Shown piece after piece: positions 38,401 to 50,400 of a stretch of 64,000 nucleotides of DNA. How positions within the stretch are numbered: position 1 is the stretch's first letter; each line of letters begins with the position of its first letter. A model generated the notes under the pieces. The model did not search any database and had not been told where the DNA came from. It saw only the letters and a program-made list of their open reading frames with translations. This DNA comes from Paraescarpia echinospica (taxonomy: Eukaryota; Annelida; Polychaeta; Sabellida; Siboglinidae): assembly GCA_020002185.1 (NCBI GenBank), contig CM034541.1, positions 48,993,480 to 49,057,479 on the forward strand. The letters are read 5' to 3'. The position numbers and the translations under genes were made by a program.

Positions 38401-41400
38401 GCACGCACGCACACACACACCCACACACCTGTCTGCCCTGGTTTGTACATCGGCTTGTCAGTCTGAATGAAAGTGAGCAGACTGCTGGCTGCAATGAGGA
38501 TTGGTGTATTGGCTGTGAAGGTGTAGTTGTGGACGACATCAACCGATGCTGCTTCTACACACAACTTCATTGTCTCCATTGGAATGTTGTCTGACATGGT
38601 GATGTCCACAACCTGGGACTGCCCTGGAACACATTTAAATGTAAAGGTAAGTTCTTATATGTTATATACATTTTACTCCTGTTGAATCGAACATTATATC
38701 GACTTCTCTGGCAAGCATTAAGCTACACTGCTATAGCCAGGTACTCCTACGTACAGCTGAGTCAACTGGAACAACAAAGAATGAATGAATTTACCCAAGG
38801 TTCGACACAGGGTCACAGAATTTGAACTCGGGTTCTCTCGGTCGAGAGCCTGAAGCTCTAGCCACTGCACCACTGTGCTCCACATGTAACATTTAACACC
38901 ATTTAACAAGACTTTATTTATACTCATTTAACAGTCAGTTTACCATTTTTTGTGTGTGATCTTTCGACTGCTATCAGCAATCTTCATCAGACAGTTACCG
39001 CTAGATGGCAACACGGCAGCCATTCTGGGCAGACGTATCACTCTGGTGTGTGTTGCCCCAGCTGCGGCCTGGGCGGCTCCACAGGTGATCACTGTACACC
39101 GTCCGTTGTTGCTGATGTTATAGTTGCACATACAGTCTGTGCATTCATCCACCCCTGACAGTTTGTGCTAATTACGTCTCATGAAAAATAAACAGACACT
39201 CACCCAAACCCTTGCACTCGTGCACTCCACATCTACTGGAAACAATACTGTAAATCTGATGTAGTAAGAGATCATCTCAGAACGTCGATGTCTGATATCA
39301 GACAAAATTATGTTCATTTGGGAAGGGAGAGTCAGAGGCAGTTTTCATCTGGCATCGTATATTGATATTTTACATTTAGGGCCGATACTGTTAATACATT
39401 GATGACATCATATCAATGTTTACAAACTTTCGTCTTGGGGTTGGGAGGACTGTGACTAGGTGAAAGTCATTTTGTCTGATATTCGACATCAACCTTCTGA
39501 GTTGATCCCTAATGCTTAATCTATATTAACCCTTTAGACCTCACAGTGTTTCGGTGTAAAGCCCCTGGTTCCTCAGAGAATTAGGTCACATTCTGAAAAT
39601 GTTTGGGAGTGTCCGTTTTTGTGGCATAGCTCTTTTATTATTGAATTTCCATTACTGCAAGTAGTAACTATTTTAAAGGACTTACAATGTTCTTCACATT
39701 GGGTGTAAATAAGCTTTTGTATGAATAACAATAGTTGTCCATATCTCAGTAGGTGTGCCAGTATTTAGGTATTTCACTACAACATGTCATATTATGAGTC
39801 ATAACTTTTTTAGGCTTCATTTCTTACTACTACAAGTTGTGTTTGTTTGAAAGATAATTTAATTACTTACATTTTGGTATAAAAGTTGTTATTATATCTA
39901 AAATAGATGTTGCACATGCTGGAGTACAATGGAAGCCTACTTGACAAATTTGCAAAGCTGAAATTAAATATGAGGTACGTCACTGTACGGAGTCTACCTT
40001 AAATGCACACCATGTTGCATATGTTGCAGTGCTGTAATTTATATGATACTAAAATGTAATTAAAACAATATTTTGGCACAACATATGTTATTGTATCATA
40101 AGTATTTTGCCCAAACAATATGTGGTAAAACAAAACCCTGTCGGACAATAATTTCTACACCGAACATGATTGACTGCTGTGTAACTTTTTTATGATCAAT
40201 ATTGTACTGCTATAACTTTATGTTATTATAAAGAGCAGATAAATGCCTACACAATGATACCTGCATTGTTAAATTCTGATGGCTAGAATGATATATACTT
40301 CATTACTGTGGAATGGGAGTGTCTGGTCACAGGCACACGTAGCTGTTAAGTGTCAGCACTACCACCCCGGGCAGCCTCGGTCAAAACAACAAGTGAACAA
40401 CAGAACAGTCCCGCAAGTTACAACACTTACAAATCATGAAATAATACAACTACAACATCGTCATACAATGTCCTAATCGAAATATAAATAGCGTATTGAC
40501 TTCGTGCAAAAATAATGAATACAGAATGCGGGACTGGTTTCGTAGCGTGTTTACAAAATGGGCGTGAACGACCAGCTTCCCTGTCAACAACAACGATCGT
40601 CCAGCCGAAGTATCGAACAAAGTCGCATATAATTACATGAACATCGATGTCTGAATCACTTTCTTCGATATCACTGTCATCACAGACACACGACTTCTGC
40701 AGACAAACGACTAGGACCAACAGACGCCATTTTTTTCTCTCAAAAACTGAAGCAGCTTGGAAAAACGCATAAAACTTTGATAAGTCGAATAGCAACATAC
40801 ACCAGAAATACCCACAATTCATTGCCAATATGTTAATGAGACATTTTGAATGTGTTTCAAAAGTATCCTCAAGAATGCGCCTCTGGAATAGATGAAACTA
40901 TGAAGCTAATCTTTTCGGGCGGGTTTGGCCGACTTGAGGAGTCGGAACTCGGGCGGGTTAGGCCGATTTGAGGTCTAATGGGTTAAACAATGCTTAAATG
41001 TGAAATAAATTATAAAACAAATCCATACCTGCTGAGAATATGAACTGCCACATTCCATATTCGTCGGATCCACGTCCAGCTTTCAAGATCAGTTTCATTT
41101 CGACGTCAAAGTCGATGTTGTGAAAGGTAACATGTACCTTCTCTGTAGCCCCCACCTGCATCTGCTTGGGGGCAGTCACAATCATGCCCCTGAAACAAAG
41201 TGACAAATCAAACTTACCATATACTTCCCATCACTGACACAATCCCTCATAACAATAGACGTACACTCCTTCCTACAGAAGTGAAACAAAGCACAACAAG
41301 ATTTTGAGTAGTGAAAAAATGCTAAAGTTGGAACTATAGCCAGTTGCGGGTACCTTCTGAAAAAACAATTTTTTGTAATTTTATAAGATGTGACCACATT

Positions 41401-44400
41401 ATTGTCACTGTAAAGTGGCTTTTGTTCATCAATCCCTCTGTGTTCGCAATTGGCAATGCCCAGTTGTGTCACTGCCAAAGCATGCAAGTTTGAATGATCA
41501 GCACCGACTCAGCACAGATAGAATACATCCAATGTCTAATGATGTCCTTTGGCTAGCGTGATGGTTATCTTTTTAGCACTACTCAAATAATCACTCTGGC
41601 GTTTGCCTGAACAAATCAATAAGTCTTCACCATTGTAGATGAATTATGAGTCAAGTGATGATTTAACTGGGTCTGTCATACAAAATTGTTTAATTAAAAA
41701 TACAGTAACTGCAAAAATAATAAACAAATGTTATTCAAGTGTTGTTAATTAAGATTTCTGACACTGAACATTTTCACTGGTTTTTTTATTATATTTATAT
41801 ATTGGCACTGTTATCAGAATATCACTGTTCCTAGTATAGCCAACTTCACAACACACTAGTAACCACTGTGTTACTACAAAACTTAGGGTCGTTTTTATGC
41901 AGTTGGGAACTACTCAAAAAACACTGATAGGTCATTCACCTAAATGTGCACCAAAAAAAATGTACATTGCCCTTGTTCCGAGCAGCTGGTGTCTCTCAGT
42001 AGCTCTACTGTTACACTGTGACACATATATTTTTCAGGGGTTGTCTCAGTTACAGTTTGTGGCCTGAGCCCAGTTCTAAAGACATCACAATGTAGGTCAA
42101 ACAATAGTGTGGTGTTCTTGCCCAACAGTGTCATGTTGACCTCCATTTTCTTCTTCTCCTTGATCCCATGTGCAGTGGGGACCACTTCACTTAGCCTGTT
42201 CTAGACAACCTCTCGATGATTTGCCCGTCAACAATTCGCCCCCTCCATGATTTGCTCTCTACATGATTCATCCCTTTCCATGAGTTGCCCTCTCCACGAT
42301 TCGCTTTCTCCATGATTTGCCCTTCTCCATGATTCATCTCTACCTATCATAATCCTCTGCCATATTCTCTCAGTCTTGGCTGTTCGTCCTCCGCCCTTCT
42401 TTTTCAAGATCTCTCCTAAAACTCCATCTTAGCTTTCCCTTCTTCTCCTCTTCTATTGTTCATGCTCTCGTGGTCAATCTCTCCTCCAGTAGGTGTCCTC
42501 CCCCATTCTCCATGTGTGTCCTGTCTATCACTGTCTCCTCCCAACTATCATAAAAAGAAGTCGTTACCCGGAAGGTTGTAGCGCTGCTGTGCGTGGCTGC
42601 TCCTGGAAATATCATAGATTTTCAATGTGATAGATTAGATGTGATTCTACATAATGTGCAATGTGCTTCATTAACAACCATGGATTCTCTGCGGAACACT
42701 TGTGAGTGGTTTTAATGCATTTTTATCTTCAATTTTAATGGTATTTTTAGGATTTTAACCTGCGGCGTGGCCGACAGAAGCACCTAAGCGGAACGGCAAC
42801 CGGTTTATTTGCTGCCTGGACCTGTGTTCGATCTGCTGGAGCATGGCATTGTCGCGATCTGCTGGAGCATGGCATTGTCACGATCTGCTGGAGCATGGCA
42901 TTGTCACGATCTGCTGGAGCATGGCATTGTCACGATCTGCTGGAGCATGGCATTGTCACGATCTGCTGGAGCATGGCATTGTCAAGATCGTTCTGCTGGA
43001 GCATGGCATTGTCGCGATCTGCTGGAGCATGGCATTGTCGCGATCTGCTGGAGCATGGCATTGTCACGATCGTTGTTGCTGGGACTAAGACAATGTTGGC
43101 AGCTGGCTATCAACGATGCTGCTTTCATAGACGTCGTTACTTAGATACAATTTCCGCCATCTTCCACGGAGCGACCGACGAGGCGGCGGAGTTGGGGTGA
43201 TGTTTAAGGCGTCATACCAGGTATGCTCAATGATGCCAATATCCGCCAAGTCATTTGAGGGCATTGAAGTAGTATTGCATCATGTTCGCGCAGCGTCGAT
43301 CATAGGAGTGTTAACGATATATCGGCAACCTTCGTCTATCCAGAAGTCTACGTGCATTACGGTGATGATCGTGCCAGCGATGCTCGCGATCTCACTGGTC
43401 TTCTCCATGAGACTGATTTCCAACAGCACGTAAATGAATCGACCCACGTAGGTGGTCACGTCCTCAACATTGTGATAAAACGAAACACGTCCGATTGTAT
43501 CGTCTCTGCCACATCAGTTGAAACTCTTTTAACTGACCATCATGTGATCCAATATGACCTTGTAACAGTCAAGCCGATGGCCGAAAAAAGATCAGCTACA
43601 GGAAATACACGGCAGTAAACAATGCTGAGTTTGTCGCAGACCTGACAACATCGCGACTGCTAACTGATCCTAGGAACTGTGTTGATGAACCGTCTCTTCA
43701 ATACAACACCTCTATCGCAGATTTGATCAACAAGCATGCACCGTTCACCAGTCGTGTTATCATCATCCGTCCCAAGACACCCTACACAACAAAAATGTGT
43801 GTTGGCCGTTTGAACAACAAATGACAAATGTCGGCGGACAGCTCACACTACGCGACAAATGTTTTTGTCACTACCGTGATCCAAGCATAGTTATTTTTAC
43901 TAAATGCATGCATGCACACCTCCGTTGGCGAATTCCCCAACTAGAATAAAATGTCGCCGATTTCGAACAAAAGAAAGCGAGCTGTAATTGCTTTGGATAC
44001 ACTCATTGTACTCCGTCGAAGAGAACTGCCGAGCTTGCCACATTTCGATAAGTTCACATTCGCGTTCGTCCATCAGCCACTCCGAAATATTGTCAATTTG
44101 TAGATCACAGTCGTCAGCATGGCAAAAATGTTGCACTGCGATTGGCTTGTTGCATTACCGACGTTGCGCAATTTACCCGCCTACACTGTACAACAAAAGT
44201 CTGGCCGATTCAATTTTCAAATCGGCCAGTCTTTTGTTGTTGGTCTGGACAACAACAGACAAAAGTTTTAGTAAGTCTTTAGACCTGCGCACATTAACAA
44301 CGATCCAGTTGAAGTCGACAAAACACCCGACTTAAAAGTTGTACAGGGTGTATAGTGTATGACATGCTTTACCGACCCTAGCGAATGCATCAATGAACTG

Positions 44401-47400
44401 TCTCCACAATGGGTCATTCCATATCAAATCAATCACTCAAAACATCACCCGACTCCAATTTTGATGAAAGTTGGCACAGGTGTTGGCTCCCATGAGAACA
44501 TCAAAATTGCAAATTATAAAGAATCTAGGTCAAATATTAATGAAGATATAAGTCACTGAACTTTGACCCGATTCGCATACTGGCCGTTACAGTAACATCC
44601 ATAACTGCTTCTAATAAAGGTAAAAAAGAAAGTAAGACATCATTGGGAAGCCAGTAAATATGTGCATATTTACATTGTTTTTCATGTAAATATAAAAGTA
44701 TCATTTATCATATGATCTTTGACTTCCGATACCCAAAAAATGTATTCTTCAATTTTTTTATTTTAATTCTACAGCATCCTATAAAAATTATCATTGTTGA
44801 AGTGTCCCGGAAAATATTAGGATGGGCAAATAATAATGTTCAGAGATACAGTAAATTTAGTACAGCCGGCAACCTATGTTTGGTATCCAGATCAGTCAAT
44901 ACCACACTGAATTTCCGAATAAACTTTTCAGATCACATAAAAAGCATGCTAAAAGGTCTCGTATAATTAAATGAGTGTACATACATCCTGTAATGTCTCA
45001 TTTAATATGTTCACATGTTTGACTTTTTCTTTGGATATCGTGTAGGTGCGACCAGTGTCAGTCGTTGGGTCTACGTTGGTGAGGAGAATACTAACTTGAA
45101 GAGTGTCACTTTGTTACGGGTAAAACTATGATGGTGTTGGACCATATGGGTGAAGGAAGGTCAGCCAGAATATTTGTTACATGTGCTAGCCTCCAGTGTC
45201 CATTGTAGATGGCTGTTACATACCGTTTGGCATCTGCCAGATGAGGACAACACTCTTGGCTGTCACAACCTCTTCCCTTTTCAGGGATGATGTAGAATAT
45301 AGTGCTACTTCCAAATGATTCAATGATAATTACTTGATGATGTGTAGATTATGTGTTCCTGCTGATGTTTTAGCTGTTTCCATACAACTGCATAAAATAT
45401 TGTTTTTTTGTAGACTGGCTTTTGGTCTGGTCTCTTGACCATTCCATCCACACCATCACGTCGTTTTTGAGAAAAGTGCTACACTGGAGTCTGCTCGTGG
45501 TGGCAGAGGTTCAGAAAGTTTTGGCAGTTTTTATACTAACCAGCACAGCCACGAGATAAGTAGACGCACAGGCAACACTGTGCACAGGCAACAGTGTGCA
45601 CAGGCAACACTGTGCACAGGCAACACTCTGTACAGGCAACACTGTGCATAGGCAACACTGTGTACAGGCAACACTGTGTACAGGCAACACTGTGCACACC
45701 AATTATATTGCTTCAATCATGAAGTAGGAAATGATTGTGTGTCACAGTTATGTTGTAATTTCTGACTTCAACATACGCGACACCATTGTTGTACACCTCT
45801 TCCAAAACACAGCATAATTGTTTTCACTGCAAAATGTACAGCTGGGCAAAGAAACATCAACTTTCCCAATGGTTGTGCTAGTTAGCATACGGACTGCGAA
45901 CACTTTCTGAACCTCTGCCGCCACCAGCAGGATTTGCGGAAATATGCGAAGTGGTACTTTTATGCAACATCACACGGAAAGGGCGCATGTGATGACGTGG
46001 GTGGAATGGAATGGTCAACAGACTTGATGCAAAAGCCAGTCTACAGACCATAATTATATGAACATTATCACACCACACCAATGTAGTCCTGTCAGTTCAC
46101 GTCAGACTATTTATTCCTGCTATCAAATTCTGCACTTTGGAAGGTATTTTCAACCACAGAAGAGTTATGAATAAGCAACTCTTCTTGCAAGCTGTTTGTA
46201 AACAGCTGAAGTAATAGCAAGAACACAGAAGGTACTATTCTTTAAGGCATAATCATTGAATCACTTGGAAGTAGCACCATATTCTATATCTTCAATGAAG
46301 AGAAGAGGTTGTCAACTTGTCACAGCACAGTGTGTTGGCCTCATTCTGGCAGACGCCAAAGGATATCTGAAAGCCATCTATGATGGATACTGGAGGCTTG
46401 CGTATGTAACAAATGTTATTCCAACTAATCTTCCTTCACCCCAAACCTCATAGTTTTACCCGTAACAAAGTGACACTCTTTGACTTAGTGATCTCCTTAC
46501 CAATGTTGACCAAACGACTGACACTGATCGCATCTACAGGATATCTAAAGAGAAAACAGAAGAGAGGCCTTGTAAAAAATGTGAACATGTTAAATGAGAC
46601 ATTCAGCATGTTTGTTATGCAATCTGAAAAGGTTACGCTGACATTCAGTGTGGTATCGACTGATCTGCAAAAATAGGTCACCCGGCTGTACTAAATTTAC
46701 TGTATCTCTGAACATTATTATTTGCCCATCCTAATATTTTCAGGGACTCATGAGCAATGATGTAGTATGCTGTAGAATAAAAATTTTAAAAATCGGAGGA
46801 TACATTTTTTGGGTATTGGAGTTCGAAGGTCATATTATGATTAACTATGCTTTTTTATTTATATGAAAAGTGTAATTTTGCAATGTAGATGTGCACCTAT
46901 TTACTGGCTTTTCAATGATATTTTACTTTCTTTTCTACCTTTATTAGAAGCAGTGTTATGCACGTTAATGTAACTGCCAGTATGTGAATCGGATCAAAGT
47001 TCAGTGACCTATATCTTCAGTAATATTTGACCTAAATTTTTTATAATCTGTGGTTTTATGTTCTTATGTGAGCCAACAACTGTGCTAAATTTCAACAAAA
47101 ATGGAGTCGGGTCGTGCAAAAATTGCCTAAAAGTGACTGCTTTGACACGGAATGACCCCAATACAACACCACTATGCGATACCTCTATAAAAAACAACTA
47201 ATGACGGCAAAATCCAAGAGTCTGCCTTTGACATGGATATATGCGTGAATGAGTCCTAGTGTCATGTCATCCCTGTTTTACAAGAACTTTTATTAATAGG
47301 CTTTTGTAATTGTATTTGAGTTATTAATAATTGGTATCCGGTTACATGAGAACAAATACAAATTATATTTACGGCAGATGTCTGAAAACATTCAGCCATT

Positions 47401-50400
47401 ACGGTAACATAATTCTCAGGAATTTCTTTATTCCCATCTCTTCTTTCAGTTCCCACATCCTCTTGTTTCATTCGTTTAGTCCTCATATTTCACACTCCAT
47501 TATTAAAGAGTTGTGAAAGAATTTTAGTATCTGCATCTTCCAACAGGACACCTTGGATACTATTTCTTGAAAGTCTTACATCAATTCAAATTTTTTGCTT
47601 CTGACATTTCACACTAGTTTCACAAAAAAGCAAACCTCTGTAATATTCAATATGACATATTGGTTCATTAGTGCATATTGATATTTTGTTCTGGTGAAAT
47701 TATCATACAAACTATAAAATTAGTTATGAAGTGCCTGGTTCAAAACTACTTGAAAAGCAGTTACACGACAGAGTTGAGAAATAGCTAGTTGACCAAACAA
47801 TTGTCTCGTCAAATTCAGACAAAAGCTTAGCCATTTGGCATTAGCCAGTACGTTGTTCGAATATTTGTCTGTGATTGTTACTAGACAGAACTGGAGCAAT
47901 TCCGATTCCAAAATAAGATTTAATAAGTTTATTCAGATTCCAATTCAAGAATCGGAATAGGAATCAACTTACGTCAACGCAACATAATTAGAATCTGAAT
48001 TGCTTTGCTTTTGGGTGGAATCAGAATTGGAATCGGTTGGTGTGATTGTGAAATCGGAAAATTGCTTACTGGAATCATCATATTTTAAATTCCATTAAAC
48101 ACTGTGGCTTTGAGATTCTGTTATATTGTCCAAGTTGTGATAAGTGCAAAAATGAATCAAGGTATTTTTATACAACGACACATGAAACTAGCTAGCACTT
48201 TGTACTGCACGGATGATTATAATATTATTATTATTAACAAGTAAGCCCTGTCAGTACTCTCACATCTAGTAAAGCTGCAGCTCACTCATAGTGCATCAAC
48301 ATTATTCAACGATTTGGGGAATTGGAATTGTTCACATGGTTCACCATTCACACAATGGTGTGGGCCTGACTGGAAAGGTTTCTTTGGTTGGTCAAGTGTG
48401 TAATCCTCTACAATGAAGCCGAGTTCATTCACAGCCTGGGGTATTCACTAAACTTGAGGAAGTTAAACAACACCTGGAACCTATGGAAAGTATCTTTGAT
48501 GCCGAGTCTGATCATGATTGGTCCTATAAGATGAGCACATCAACTACACTGGGTTGATTAAAGGAAATGCCAAGCCTCGTGATTGTTTTAATGGAATTGA
48601 CCCTCAATTGTTTACATTTGGAAAGGTGAGGCGCAACATAGACATGCACAAGAAAATCATGATTACAATTTATACAATTACATTTCCAATGTAATCAATA
48701 TGACCATGTCTATTTTGCCTTTTTAACAAATGTAACTGAGTAGGATTACTCAAGACAAGTAATTGATTACCTGGTAGGCTGATACACATCATTACTGTTT
48801 ACTGACTACAATATGTCCCATCTCAGACTATCTACATTGTACAGTAAGATATATGTATTTTTATTGTAACATGATCCCATTGTTTACTACACAGGTTATC
48901 TCAAAGGATAATCTGAGCAGCTATGGTCGGTTTTTCCCACTTAAACGAACTGTTTCTTGGCACTTCAGATAACAGAATCTCCACACATGAAGAAATCCAA
49001 AGTTCAACATTTGCTATCTCCTATACACAAACTAAAGTCAGGCTTTCATTGTGAAATATACTAATGATTAACTACATGTGACTTATTGTGAGTAACTCGC
49101 CTATTACGAATAAATATGACCGCAGCCATTACTCATTGCTCGATCATCCTAAAATGGTAACAGGTCAGAAACATCCCAGAGAGCAAATCTCATTGGATCA
49201 ATGATGGCTGCAGAAACAAAGATTGGGCCAATGATGGTTTGTCACTGGATTACCATAATTGGCTTGCCATTGAAAAACATCATTGGGCCAATGATGGTTT
49301 GTCATTGGTTTGCCATCATTGACTTGCCATTGAAAAACATAATTTGGCCAATGATGGTTTGTCATTGGTTTGGCATCATTGGCTTGCCATTGAAAACACA
49401 TCATAGGGCCAATGATGGTTTGTCATCATTGGCTTGCCATTAAACAAACATCATTGGGTCAATGATGGTTTGTTATTGGTTTGCCATAATTGGCTTGATT
49501 GTTGGCCAGATGTATCATTGCTGTATAACTACATATCAAATGCATAAGGACATTTTTATTTTATTTCACTGGAATCTTATTGGCTTCTCATTGGCCCTCC
49601 ATTGGGCCAGTACAGGGTCAATAAAGTTATCACTGGCATTATACCCAGTGCGGAGCTCAAATCATTATTGGGCCAATGAGGGAAACCAATCATTAATCAA
49701 TCCAAAGCAAATAGTGAAATGAAAAGAACACAAAAAGTTCATTAACCCTTTAGATTCCATGACCCAGCAATTGCACAAATTCAGCAAGATACATTTTCAA
49801 ATGACACTCTGACTCGAAAACTGGCCAAATACAAAGTCATGTATGACCAATAGTCCTATTTTGTTTCATAGCAAATAGAGGCAGTACCCTAATAGACTTA
49901 GCTTTAAAATGACATATTATAGATCACAATTATTTTGTAAATGGCACCACATGTACGAGTCATTCAACTGCAGCTTATCCATCAGTTGGTTGGGTATTAT
50001 GACACACTGACCAGTTGTGGGTGTTTCTGGGGTCTAAAGGGTTAACAGATGCTTGTGCAAAGTATTGAATATGTGGTGGTCTGATCAAATTAATAATAAT
50101 TAACGATCTCCAGGTAAGTCCTAAAATGCTTCCATTCGAAAAGGAAATCATGACATGAAAATTGCTGTGGACTGTTGGCACAGAAAGTTACTAAACAAAC
50201 CCTTAATAGGCCTCATCCAGTATCTAACTGGAAAATAATCACTCGCATGGAATCCTCAAGGTCATGGGAAGAAAAAAGAGAACGACGTAGTCTAGGAACA
50301 TTTGCCGGCGATAACTTGATTGGTTTGAGTTGAAGCGAAAACTAATTGGTTAGGCTACACTTGGAAACAAATTACAAGATAGCACACTTCGAAACAGGTT

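Noticed and set aside
41940..42185. Minus-strand frame containing KKKMEVNMTLLGKNTTLLFD, considered as an extra A2M exon between exons 1 and 2
   Set aside because: Exons 1 and 2 already match in phase, no suitable acceptor and donor flank this frame, and its sequence does not resemble MG1. It remains an unexplained open frame.
42809..43200. Overlapping frames with SAGAWHCHDLLEHGI repeats
   Set aside because: Created by the 26-bp tandem repeat.
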